Shown one piece after another: positions 1 to 8,152 of a stretch of DNA of 9,491 nt. Below the pieces are notes generated by a model, which had not been told where the DNA came from, ran no database searches, and was given only the letters and a program-made list of their open reading frames with translations. The DNA lies in assembly GCA_014896635.1 (NCBI GenBank), contig JADBKA010000183.1:1-9491 (forward strand). The letters are read 5' to 3'. Each line of letters opens with the position of its first letter. Positions within the stretch are counted from its first letter, which is position 1. The position numbers and the translations under genes were made by a program. Origin of the DNA: Ktedonobacteraceae bacterium (GTDB lineage Bacteria > Chloroflexota > Ktedonobacteria > Ktedonobacterales > Ktedonobacteraceae).

Positions 1-407
1 GCCTCACTTTGCAGGTGGAATACATGATTCTGGCAATACAGGAGATAGTGGTCGATCAAGCGCAATCGCTCGACTGGAGCGATATACCTGAAGTAACACA
101 CCTTGAGGTGGAACAGCTCACGATAATCGCCCGGATTGGAACCGGTATCACCCATCAGCACACAGAAGCGCATCCGCCCGGCCTCTGTGATACGGTAGAC
201 GCGCAACTGGCGATCCCCTTGCCTGCCCTCTGGAGATGCCAGCTCTGCGGCAATCAGACCATTCTCTTCCAGTTTCGCCAGCAGTGGATAGAGCCGTCCA
301 CTGCTCAATTGCGCGTAAGGGCCGATGATATCGTTGATGACTTTTGCAATCAGGTAGCCATGCGATGGCCCATGCATCAACTGAGCAAGAATGATGAACT
401 CGTACAT
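1..407 (-). CDS. PadR-family transcriptional regulator (3' end outside window)
   Basis: A DNA-binding repressor of the PadR winged-helix family, cytoplasmic, probably dimeric. About 135 residues are visible and the gene runs off the left edge. The protein begins MYEFIILAQL and shows the family's N-terminal pattern: a short first helix, the HGPSHGYLI turn (residues 12-20), then QLSSGRLYPLLAKLEENGLI (residues 33-52), the recognition helix leading into the wing, and VYRITEAGR (residues 70-78) closing the wing. The part after about residue 90 is the start of the C-terminal dimerisation region. The ATG at 407 is preceded by AGGAG (414-418) with 6 nt spacing, and this decides the start. The gene has its own strong promoter and a palindrome over the start site. 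PadR proteins usually repress themselves and a neighbouring gene, so the divergent membrane protein at 829 is a candidate target. The effector cannot be predicted. Confidence 0.9.
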   Translation of the reverse strand, partial: MYEFIILAQLMHGPSHGYLIAKVINDIIGPYAQLSSGRLYPLLAKLEENGLIAAELASPEGRQGDRQLRVYRITEAGRMRFCVLMGDTGSNPGDYRELFHLKVCYFRYIAPVERLRLIDHYLLYCQNHVFHLQSE

Positions 408-441
408 AGCTATCTCCTGTACCGTGCCACAACCTTTTCAT

Positions 442-458
442 CTCTCACAGTGATAGAG
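442..458. promoter_or_regulatory. Putative PadR operator, 17-bp imperfect palindrome
   Basis: The sequence has the form CTCTnnCAnTGnnAGAG, with 12 of the 16 non-central bases in symmetric pairs. It overlaps the downstream edge of the -10 box and covers the expected start of the PadR transcript. A repressor bound here would block its own promoter. Binding by this PadR is inferred from position, not from a known consensus. Confidence 0.5.
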
Positions 459-485
459 TATAGTGAAAGAAAGCTGATTTGTCAA
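457..485 (-). promoter_or_regulatory. Sigma70-type promoter of the PadR gene
   Basis: Read on the minus strand: TTGACA (480-485), 17-bp spacer, TATACT (457-462). The -35 is perfect and the -10 matches 5 of 6. Transcription should start near position 450, giving a leader of about 43 nt before the ATG at 407. Confidence 0.8.
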
Positions 486-779
486 TAATTTCCGCCACTA
501 ATTTATCCATAAACAATAAATTAATTGCATATTTTTGCTGTTGCATTACAGTGAGAGCTTCTCATTTCAGAAATATCGCCTCCGCAATGCGTTTTTTTTG
601 CTACTCCATGAGAGAGTGTTCCTTAGAGAGAGGCGTTAACTTAAATGGGAAGGGGAGGTTCAGGAGAGCATGGCTCTCCTGGCAGGAGAAACACCTTTCT
701 CCTTTTCTCTCATCGGGAGCAATAGAGAGTGATGGAGAACGAGCGAGTCTTTCTATATTCACTTATTTAAATATATCAT
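486..779. other. Gene-free divergent intergenic region with purine-rich and AT-rich tracts
   Basis: No convincing gene lies between the PadR promoter and the promoter at 780. The stretch holds an AT-rich segment (about 486-545), an eight-T run at 593-600, repeated GAGAG/CTCTC words (610-735), two adjacent hairpins (661-703) and an AT-rich block just upstream of the next -35 (760-779) that could act as an UP element. I compared the hairpin segment with the conserved cores of SAM, TPP, FMN, cobalamin, glycine and cyclic di-nucleotide riboswitches as I remember them and saw no match. Confidence 0.5.
661..703. repeat. Two tandem perfect hairpins in the intergenic region
   Basis: The first hairpin has arms CAGGAGAGC (661-669) and GCTCTCCTG (673-681) with loop ATG: a perfect 9-bp stem. 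Two bases later a second has arms AGGAGAAA (684-691) and TTTCTCCT (696-703) with loop CACC: a perfect 8-bp stem. A short T tract ends at 706. They lie about 75-120 bp upstream of the promoter at 780, so they are not in the leader of the 829 transcript unless a second promoter exists further upstream. They could be a terminator, a small RNA, or protein-binding dyads. Confidence 0.55.
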
Positions 780-808
780 TTGAAAATATCCCTGCTCATA
801 TTTATAAT
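780..808 (+). promoter_or_regulatory. Sigma70-type promoter of the membrane-anchored protein gene
   Basis: TTGAAA (780-785), 17-bp spacer, TATAAT (803-808). The -10 is perfect and the -35 matches 5 of 6, with AT-rich DNA just upstream. Transcription would start near 815, leaving only about 14 nt before the ATG at 829, a very short leader. Confidence 0.75.
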
Positions 809-828
809 AGGGCAGAAGCAAAATATTG

Positions 829-1440
829 ATGCACAAGGAGACATGGAAGCAAGTGGTCAGGAAGAAGAACTGGAAGATTCTGCTTCAAGGGTTGTTAGCT
901 CTGGCGCTCCTCTACGTTGCGGCGCTGGCAGCCATCGCATTTATGCCCATTGACCCGGCAGCCGCACAACACAACCGGCTGGAACAGGCGAATCAGTCGG
1001 CGCTCGCCTTCGCCAGCAAACCCGCGTCCACACCCTACGCCCAGACTCATACAACGCCTGCTACAGCGGCCTCCACTCCGACTGACAGCAATACGGCAAA
1101 ATGCCCGAACCACACAGTCGAACTACCACTCAAGCGCAATTTCACCATCGCTGCGGGCCAGACACAGGATATAGGGACGGTCGATGTCAGTTGCTTCAGG
1201 CAGATCAGGCTGATCGCCAGCAATCAGGGAGAGAACGATGTTCAGTTGATCCTGACCATCGTCGATAATGAGCAATCGCCATTGCCGGTTGTCCTCGGCT
1301 CAGAGTTGCTAATGCCAGGGACTCCCCCACTGACCGATTCATTTGATGTGCCGGGCAGAAAGCTGAATTTCACCGCCACAGTTCCCGCTAAAGGCAGCGG
1401 CACGAATACCGTCACACTGCTGCTGCTCGGCCATGCATGA
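829..1440 (+). CDS. Membrane-anchored extracellular protein of unknown function
   Basis: I do not recognise this 203-residue protein. It has a basic N-terminus (KQVVRKKNWK), one hydrophobic segment at about residues 17-39, then a low-complexity Ala/Thr/Pro/Ser linker (about 45-88), and a C-terminal domain of about 110 residues with alternating hydrophobic and polar residues that suggests a small beta-sandwich. Two cysteines (in AKCPN and VSCFR) could form a disulfide. This fits a type II membrane protein with its domain outside the cell; a cleaved signal peptide ending at DPAAA is less likely. Start choice is open: ATG 829 lacks a clear ribosome site, a TTG lies directly before it at 826, and an in-frame GTG at 853 has AAGGAG 12 nt upstream. 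The gene diverges from the PadR regulator and ends 2 bp from the convergent kinase gene. Confidence 0.72.
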   Translation: MHKETWKQVVRKKNWKILLQGLLALALLYVAALAAIAFMPIDPAAAQHNRLEQANQSALAFASKPASTPYAQTHTTPATAASTPTDSNTAKCPNHTVELPLKRNFTIAAGQTQDIGTVDVSCFRQIRLIASNQGENDVQLILTIVDNEQSPLPVVLGSELLMPGTPPLTDSFDVPGRKLNFTATVPAKGSGTNTVTLLLLGHA

Positions 1441-1442
1441 AA

Positions 1443-2969
1443 TCAGGAAAGCAGCCTGCCGTACAGCTCGTACTGCCGCCGCGCTGCCTTTTTGTAGATC
1501 TCGCCGCGCTTCGCGTCAGGTAGTGACGGCTGGCCGAGCAGGGGCGGAATCTGCGCCACGTCGGCAATCAACCCCAGCGATTCAAGCGCCAGTAAAGCCG
1601 CTCCGCGCGCTGACGCCTCATTTGCTTGCGAAGAATAGATCGCGGCCCCAAGCGTGTCAGCAACAATGTTACGTAGCACAGCCGAGTTGAGCAGCGTACC
1701 GCCACTGGCGACAATCGTGGGAACAGAAGTCGGCCTGAGTGTCGCATGGAGTTGCTCATAGATGCTTCTGATCTGGTAGGCCAGTGCTTCCATGCCAGCG
1801 CGCAGCAGTGCCGTCGGTGGCGTGTGCAAGGAAATACCCGTGATGGTCAGGCGCGCCTCAGAATGCCAGCCCGGACTGCGCTCCCCAGCAATAAACGGGA
1901 GCACGGTCAGACCATGCTCATCCGGCTGCATAGCAGCGACGAGTTCATCTATCTCTTGAATACTCGTTAATTGTAGCAGCGCCGCCAGCCAGGCCAGCAA
2001 ATTGCCGCCCTCGCTGAGCGCGCCGCCCAGAATAGATCGCCTTGCATCGACAAGATAGAGCCAGAGACCGGCAGGTGGCACGATCCGATCAGCAGTCACC
2101 ACTACCCGCAGCGCGCTCGACGTCCCGATGGTCAGCGCCCAGTGCTCAGTTGAGGCGCATCCTGAGCCGATATTCGCCGTTGCGCCATCACCGAGCGCCG
2201 GGAACCAGAGGACATCGCGCAGGGCCGGCCAGCGCACCGCATACTCAGGTATCAGTCCCTGGATGCTCTCATGCAAATCGCCGAGACGGGGCAATTGCTC
2301 CGGTTGCACACCCAACATGCTCATCAGCTCGCTATCCCACGTCTTCGTGCGCGTGGTCAGCATGCCCGTTGCGGAAGCCATCGAGAGACTACAGACAGAA
2401 CGGCCCAGAAACTTGCGATGAACATATTCGCCAAACGAGATCCACTGCGCCGCCCGTGCAAACACTGCGGACTGCTCCTCTGCCAGCCAGCGCAGTTTCG
2501 CCGGCCAGTAGCTGGCGTGGAAACGCGCCCCCGTACGCTCATGCACCGCCCGCTCATCTAACTGCGCGCGCAGCTCCGCCGCCGCCCGGCGCGAGCGCGT
2601 ATCCTCCCAGGTAATCACGGGAGTCACAGGCCGATTCGCCTCATCCACGCCCAGCAGACTGTGCCAGAAGGTGTCCAGCGCCACCGCCCCGATCTGGCGA
2701 GCCAGCGGCCCTGCACGCTCCAGTAACTCATCAATCGTACGGGCCACGAACGCCAGCAATGTATCAGCATCCACCGAGACCTCACCATCCGCAGAGGTCG
2801 TCAGCCGATATTGTAGCTGTGATACCTGCTGCGGTATTGCAACGCCTCTAGCATCAAAGAGCAGCGCCCGCGTCGAGGTAGTACCGACATCGAGCGAGAG
2901 CACAAAAGGAGCTTGAAAAATGGCCCCTTCTACCTGCACCGGCTGTATCTGCATCACTTCGTCCTGCAC
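1443..2969 (-). CDS. FGGY-family carbohydrate kinase, gluconokinase-like
   Basis: A cytoplasmic ATP-dependent sugar or sugar-acid kinase of 508 residues, normal for the family. The N-terminal half has the phosphate-binding LSLDVGTTSTRALLFD (24-39) and the segment FWHSLLGVDEANRPVTPVIT (101-120) followed by WEDTRS, which resembles FGGY gluconate kinases. The C-terminal half has GDGATANIGSG (260-270) with the likely catalytic base Asp261, the second phosphate motif TIGTSSALRV (280-289), GERSPGW (362-368), the adenosine-binding ASGGTLLNSAVLRNIVADTL (421-440) and EASARGAALLAL (451-462). All nucleotide-binding motifs are intact, so it should be active. Gluconate is the best guess; xylulose, glycerol or another polyol is possible, and no transporter or dehydrogenase nearby settles it. 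I take GTG 2969 (AAAGG upstream); ATG 2954 (GGAC upstream) is a fair alternative that would remove 5 residues. Confidence 0.92.
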   Translation of the reverse strand: MQDEVMQIQPVQVEGAIFQAPFVLSLDVGTTSTRALLFDARGVAIPQQVSQLQYRLTTSADGEVSVDADTLLAFVARTIDELLERAGPLARQIGAVALDTFWHSLLGVDEANRPVTPVITWEDTRSRRAAAELRAQLDERAVHERTGARFHASYWPAKLRWLAEEQSAVFARAAQWISFGEYVHRKFLGRSVCSLSMASATGMLTTRTKTWDSELMSMLGVQPEQLPRLGDLHESIQGLIPEYAVRWPALRDVLWFPALGDGATANIGSGCASTEHWALTIGTSSALRVVVTADRIVPPAGLWLYLVDARRSILGGALSEGGNLLAWLAALLQLTSIQEIDELVAAMQPDEHGLTVLPFIAGERSPGWHSEARLTITGISLHTPPTALLRAGMEALAYQIRSIYEQLHATLRPTSVPTIVASGGTLLNSAVLRNIVADTLGAAIYSSQANEASARGAALLALESLGLIADVAQIPPLLGQPSLPDAKRGEIYKKAARRQYELYGRLLS

Positions 2970-3039
2970 TGTCGCCTTTCTTCATCTGTTTGCGAGAAGC
3001 ACAGAAGTAGGAACTTCCCATATGCTCTGTCCGCCGTTT

Positions 3040-3048
3040 ATTGTACCA
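3040..3048 (-). promoter_or_regulatory. Extended -10 promoter of the sugar kinase gene
   Basis: Minus strand reads TGGTACAAT, a TGn extension directly before a TACAAT -10 box (3040-3045). A TTGCGA -35-like box exists but with a 20-bp spacer. The predicted leader is about 64 nt. It contains a small dyad, GAAGT-AGGA-ACTTC (3004-3017), which could be an operator. The gap behind ung is 109 bp, so the kinase can be transcribed separately. Confidence 0.45.
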
Positions 3049-3078
3049 CTACATCGCAGCTTCTCTCGCAATTTTGTC

Positions 3079-3756
3079 TCATACATCAGGGAGTTGCCAG
3101 TTAATCTCTGGCTTACCGGCAGCTTTGAGGGCCGCGTTGATTTTTGAAAACGGCCTGCTGCCAAAAAAGCCATTGCGAGCCGAAAGCGGCGATGGATGCG
3201 CGGCCTGTACAATAGTATGCCGCTCAGTATTGATCAGGTTACGCTTCTTCTGCGCGTACCCTCCCCAGAGCACAAAAACTACCGGGTCCTCTTTCTCATT
3301 CACCTTACGGATAATTGCGTCAGTAAAGGTCTCCCAACCATGATTCTTATGTGAATTGGGCGTATGAGCACGGACGGTCAGCACGGCATTGAGCATCAAG
3401 ATGCCTTGTTCCGCCCAGGGGACGAGATAGCCATTATTGGGAATGCGAAAATCAACATCATGATGCAACTCTTTGAAAATGTTGAGCAGCGACGGTGGCG
3501 GTTTGATGCCGGGCCGGACGGAGAAGCAGAGACCATGCGCCTGGTTGTCATCATGATAGGGATCTTGACCGAGCAGCAAAACATTTACTTTCGCATAGGG
3601 AGTATATTTCAGGGCGTTAAACACATCTGGTTCCGGTGGAAAAACGGTGTAATGCCGCCTTTCATCATCGACAAATTGTACCAGTTTTTGGAAATAGGGT
3701 TTTTGCAGTTCATCTTCCAGGTGCTGGCGCCAGTCCTCCGGTATGTCAATCAACAT
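3079..3756 (-). CDS. ung: Uracil-DNA glycosylase, family 1
   Basis: Removes uracil from DNA after cytosine deamination or dUTP incorporation, starting base-excision repair in the cytoplasm. It has 225 residues, close to the 229 of the E. coli enzyme. The water-activating motif GQDPYH is at 63-68 (catalytic Asp65); the uracil pocket uses Phe78 in CFSV and Asn123 in LNA. The DNA-intercalation motif HPSPLSA is at 187-193, with His187 and Leu191 at the same numbers as in E. coli. PPPSLLNIFKE (86-96) and WGGYAQKK (164-171) are also typical. Every catalytic residue is present. The ATG at 3756 has GAGG 7 nt upstream. It is transcribed toward the sugar kinase but separated from it by a promoter-containing gap, so there is no functional link. 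Confidence 0.98.
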   Translation of the reverse strand: MLIDIPEDWRQHLEDELQKPYFQKLVQFVDDERRHYTVFPPEPDVFNALKYTPYAKVNVLLLGQDPYHDDNQAHGLCFSVRPGIKPPPSLLNIFKELHHDVDFRIPNNGYLVPWAEQGILMLNAVLTVRAHTPNSHKNHGWETFTDAIIRKVNEKEDPVVFVLWGGYAQKKRNLINTERHTIVQAAHPSPLSARNGFFGSRPFSKINAALKAAGKPEINWQLPDV

Positions 3757-3790
3757 AGACCATCCTCATACAAAGTTTTTGTTCTTTGCT

Positions 3791-3821
3791 ACTATATCAC
3801 TATTCCTGCCAGCCCGCGCAA
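3791..3821 (-). promoter_or_regulatory. Probable extended -10 promoter of ung
   Basis: Minus strand: TTGCGC (3816-3821), 19-bp spacer, TGA then TATAGT (3791-3796). The TGn before the -10 box and the 5 of 6 match of the box are the main evidence; the -35 is weak and the spacer long. Confidence 0.45.
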
Positions 3822-3848
3822 GAACGGAATCCATAAGACATTTTCCGT

Positions 3849-3883
3849 TCAACCATCTGTCAGTCAACTTTTGCCTTGTCAAC
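3849..3883. repeat. Three TCAAC direct repeats with exact 15-bp period
   Basis: TCAAC occurs at 3849-3853, 3864-3868 and 3879-3883. The second and third copies share the longer word GTCAAC. They sit between the divergent ung and GH13 genes, upstream of the ung -35. Read on the minus strand they are TTGAC/TTGAA words, which also resemble -35 boxes. They may be activator or repressor half-sites, or alternative promoter elements. Confidence 0.4.
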
Positions 3884-4025
3884 TACTTCGCTGATGTGCT
3901 ATGATCGAACCGGCAGTGTCCTTTTCGCGCGCATCCCGATGTTTACTCGATACTTTGTTCTTGAGAGCAGCCTTTAAAGAGCCGTCCTGCTACGTCTTGC
4001 TAAACTCAACTGCAAATGTCGCTGA

Positions 4026-6056
<2,031 letters not shown>

Positions 6057-6072
6057 AGCGAGGAGATCTTGC

Positions 6073-6135
6073 ATGACAAAGCCAGTGTGTGAGCATACTG
6101 TACCTGTCTCACAAACCTCTCTACAGCCGTGTTAG
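6073..6135 (+). CDS. Possible 20-residue small ORF
   Basis: MTKPVCEHTVPVSQTSLQPC starts at ATG 6073 with AGGAG at 6061-6065 and 7 nt spacing, a better ribosome site than that of many genes here, and ends at TAG 6133-6135. It lies 16 bp after the GH13 stop and 45 bp before the next gene. It may be a leader peptide or a real microprotein. An inverted repeat, ACCTCT (6115-6120) with AGAGGT (6134-6139), overlaps its stop codon, so its translation could alter local folding. With such a short ORF, chance is a serious alternative. Confidence 0.28.
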   Translation: MTKPVCEHTVPVSQTSLQPC

Positions 6136-6180
6136 AGGTAGCACACGCCGGTAATACAGGCAGGAAGGAAAGAGGCCCCT

Positions 6181-6912
6181 ATGCAGGAGCAGACAAATGA
6201 CAGGCAGGAGTATCAAGAGGACATGGATAGCCAGGTACAGTCGCCCGCAGGACATGCGGTCCCGGTCGAGGCAGGAGCAATGGAACTGCCGGGTACGCTG
6301 ACCATCCCCTCTTCCGCCAGAGGAATAGTCGTTTTGACGCAAGGACTGAATGACGTTGAAGATACCTGGCGGCAGCACGCCGCAGCCCAGATTCCGCGTT
6401 ATAGCGAGCAGAATCTGGCAACGCTGCTGGTCAGCCTGTTTACCGAGCAGGAGCGCAGACTGGATAGCGCAACGGGTTACTTCCGGCATAATATAGACAT
6501 TATGCAGCAGCGCCTTATCGGCATTGCCGACTGGCTCCTGGAAATGCCGGAGACGCAGAATTACACCATCGGTATTTTTGGCGCCGGTACGATAGGGACA
6601 GCGGCACTGATCGCAGCGGCAGAGCGCCCGGATGCCATTCACGCACTGGCGCTGGCAGGCAGTCATATAACAGAAGCGCGAGAAGTGCTCTCGCGGGTTA
6701 GCTGCCCGGTACTGTTTATTGCAGCGGAGAAAGATTCTACAACAGTGCAGGAACACCAGCAGGCTCTGGCCTTACTTGCAACTGATCAGCGAAAAAAGGG
6801 CAGTGAACAGATACGAGGCACATCCTCACTCTTTGAGAGTGAGAACACGATCAACCAGATGATGCGCCTCGCCGTCGAGTGGTTTGCCCGCTGGCTGGCG
6901 CCGATAGTTTAA
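6181..6912 (+). CDS. Dienelactone-hydrolase-like alpha/beta-hydrolase, probably catalytically dead
   Basis: A 243-residue cytoplasmic protein with an alpha/beta-hydrolase fold. After a polar N-terminus (1-24) come GTLTIPSSARGIVVLTQG (38-55), the strand NLATLLVSLF (78-87), the nucleophile-elbow strand TIGIFGAGTIGTAALIAAAE (129-148), the acid strand CPVLFIAAEKD (175-185) and GTSSLFE (213-219) before the last helix. The layout matches small dienelactone-hydrolase-like proteins with elbow GASTG and a C-terminal HLFEE histidine. Here Gly136 (GGT) stands at the serine and Ser216 at the histidine, and the usual HG of the oxyanion region is QG (54-55). Asp185 remains. A binding or regulatory role is therefore more likely than hydrolysis. 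ATG 6181 has GAGG 5 nt upstream. The gene may be cotranscribed with the GH13 gene, since I see no terminator between them, and it ends just before a GC hairpin. Confidence 0.85.
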   Translation: MQEQTNDRQEYQEDMDSQVQSPAGHAVPVEAGAMELPGTLTIPSSARGIVVLTQGLNDVEDTWRQHAAAQIPRYSEQNLATLLVSLFTEQERRLDSATGYFRHNIDIMQQRLIGIADWLLEMPETQNYTIGIFGAGTIGTAALIAAAERPDAIHALALAGSHITEAREVLSRVSCPVLFIAAEKDSTTVQEHQQALALLATDQRKKGSEQIRGTSSLFESENTINQMMRLAVEWFARWLAPIV

Positions 6913-6913
6913 A

Positions 6914-6932
6914 GGCGCCCTCGGCGGGCGCC
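6914..6932. terminator. Hairpin between convergent genes, likely bidirectional terminator
   Basis: Arms GGCGCCC (6914-6920) and GGGCGCC (6926-6932) form a perfect 7-bp GC stem with loop TCGGC. It follows the hydrolase stop by 1 bp and lies 10 bp past the reductase stop on the other strand. T tracts are poor: CTGCTTCTTGCT on the plus side and TTTAAAC on the minus side. Efficiency is uncertain, but the position is right for both genes. Confidence 0.6.
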
Positions 6933-6942
6933 CTGCTTCTTG

Positions 6943-7905
6943 CTACGCTGGATGCTCCTCTAAAAATTTCTCAATATCTTGCAGCTCGATTTCCTTCAGG
7001 CGGAACTCGGCGGCGGGCAGAATTTCATCTACCTGGCGGGGATTACGCATTCCTACAATTGCACCGGTGACGGCTGGATGGCGCAGCGTCCAGGCAATGG
7101 CTACCGCGCCTGCCTGGATATTGTGCAGGTAGCCAATATCGCCGAGCAACTTCGCCAGTTCCAGGTTGCGTGAGAGGCGCGGCTCCTGGAAGTCGGGATC
7201 TGTTTTGCGCCAGTCGTCCTGTGGCAGACTCTTTACTCGCTCCTTCGTCATGCCTCCGCTCAGCAGGCCCGAAGCCATCGGCGAATACACAATCACGCCA
7301 ATTCGCTGCTCCTGGCAGAACGGCAAAACGTCTCGCTCCGCTTCAGGATGAATCAGCGAATACGGGGGTTGCAGTGAAGCGATAGGAGCAATTTTCTGAA
7401 CGCGGCGCATTTGCTCTACGCTGAAATTGGAGACACCGATATAGCGGACTTTGCCTTCCTGCTGGAGTTGCGCCATCGCTTCCCAGCCTTCTTCAATGTC
7501 AGCATCAGGGAGGGGCCAGTGCATCTGGTACAGGTCGATCACATCGACACCCAGACGCCTCAGGCTGGCCTCGGCCTCTCGCCGAATCGACGAGGCTTTC
7601 AAGTTTCCTGTGATCTCGCCCTGCTCATTCCAGACTCGCCCGCATTTAGTGAAGATATATGGTCTTTCGTATCCTTCGCCTTTGATGGCTTTGCCCACAA
7701 TCTCTTCAGAGTGGCCGAAGCCGTAGACGGCAGCGGTATCAATCCAGTTGATGCCCAGATCCAGGGCGCGCCTGATGGCCGCTATTGACTGCTGGTCGTC
7801 CTGCGGTCCCCAGGCAAAAGTCCAGCCACCCCCTCCTATTGCCCAGGTTCCCACCCCTATCGGCGTAATATGCAAATCCGTCGTACCTAACTGTCGTGTT
7901 TGCAT
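6943..7905 (-). CDS. Aldo/keto reductase
   Basis: An NADPH-dependent carbonyl reductase or alcohol dehydrogenase of the AKR superfamily: a soluble TIM barrel of 320 residues, normal length. The catalytic tetrad is complete: Asp56 (WIDTA), Tyr61 (VYGFG), Lys87 (FTKCG) and His129 (YQMHW). The substrate and cofactor face shows YIGVSNFS (155-162), YSPMASGLLSG (207-217) and the C-terminal cofactor motif GAIVGMRNPRQV (281-292). It resembles bacterial AKR11-type general-stress reductases such as YhdN, but the physiological substrate cannot be read from sequence. ATG 7905 is the only good start; the ribosome site (AAAGG about 11-12 nt upstream) is loose. A 34-bp dyad lies 33 bp upstream of the start, suggesting regulation. 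It is convergent with the hydrolase gene and transcribed in the same direction as the solenoid gene beyond the repeats. Confidence 0.96.
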   Translation of the reverse strand: MQTRQLGTTDLHITPIGVGTWAIGGGGWTFAWGPQDDQQSIAAIRRALDLGINWIDTAAVYGFGHSEEIVGKAIKGEGYERPYIFTKCGRVWNEQGEITGNLKASSIRREAEASLRRLGVDVIDLYQMHWPLPDADIEEGWEAMAQLQQEGKVRYIGVSNFSVEQMRRVQKIAPIASLQPPYSLIHPEAERDVLPFCQEQRIGVIVYSPMASGLLSGGMTKERVKSLPQDDWRKTDPDFQEPRLSRNLELAKLLGDIGYLHNIQAGAVAIAWTLRHPAVTGAIVGMRNPRQVDEILPAAEFRLKEIELQDIEKFLEEHPA

Positions 7906-7937
7906 AAGAATGCTTACCTTTCCTTCTTTGCAGACGC

Positions 7938-7971
7938 ACGCTAGCCTCGACTGTCTTTTCGATGCTAACGT
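7938..7971. promoter_or_regulatory. 34-bp imperfect dyad upstream of the aldo/keto reductase gene
   Basis: Thirteen-base arms (7938-7950 and 7959-7971) match at 11 of 13 positions around an 8-bp centre, with the core form TAGCnTCGA-N8-TCGAnGCTA. On the reductase's sense strand one of the two mismatches becomes a G-U pair. It could be a two-fold operator for a TetR- or MerR-like regulator, or a hairpin in the mRNA leader. A weak promoter (CTGACT, 18 bp, TAGCAT on the minus strand) overlaps it. Confidence 0.5.
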
Positions 7972-8152
7972 TTCTTACACGGGTGAGTCAGCTATTCCGT
8001 TACAACACTCCACTACTACAACAAAAAAGAGAGGCGTGGCAAGACGAAAACGCTTCCGCACCTCTGCTCAGGAAACCAGGGCAACAGAGAGACCGGGCCA
8101 GCCTCTTTTTCCCTTCGCTCTACAATGAAGAAAAAGAAGAAAAAAGAGTTTT
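7972..8152. other. Gene-free stretch upstream of the repeat pair
   Basis: No supported gene. Short ORFs here run into the GC repeats and have no ribosome sites or recognisable content. Near the right end there is an A-rich tract (8125-8146) followed by AAAAAA-GAG-TTTTTT (8141-8155 region). On the minus strand this gives a T-rich run just after the repeat hairpins, so it may complete a terminator for the solenoid gene. Confidence 0.45.

Noticed and set aside
148..441. Minus-strand ORF of 97 codons at the left end
   Set aside because: It is out of frame with the PadR protein, which has the family motifs and a proper ribosome site in another frame of the same strand.
578..706. Riboswitch in the purine-rich intergenic segment
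   Set aside because: GGGAAGGGGAGG recalls some riboswitch cores, but no full conserved core is present and the segment lies upstream of the identified promoter.
479..829. Plus-strand ORF of 116 codons in the divergent intergenic region
   Set aside because: It has no ribosome site, shows odd composition, and covers the hairpins and the promoter at 780-808.
843..956. Out-of-frame ORF starting at ATG 843 behind AAGGAG
   Set aside because: The spacing from ribosome site to ATG is only 2 nt. The overlapping frame from 829 encodes a membrane segment and a long ORF, so this is probably coincidence.
6121..6756. Minus-strand ORF of 211 codons opposite the hydrolase gene
   Set aside because: It is Cys/Arg/Leu-rich with no domain pattern and no ribosome site; the plus-strand frame has a recognisable fold.
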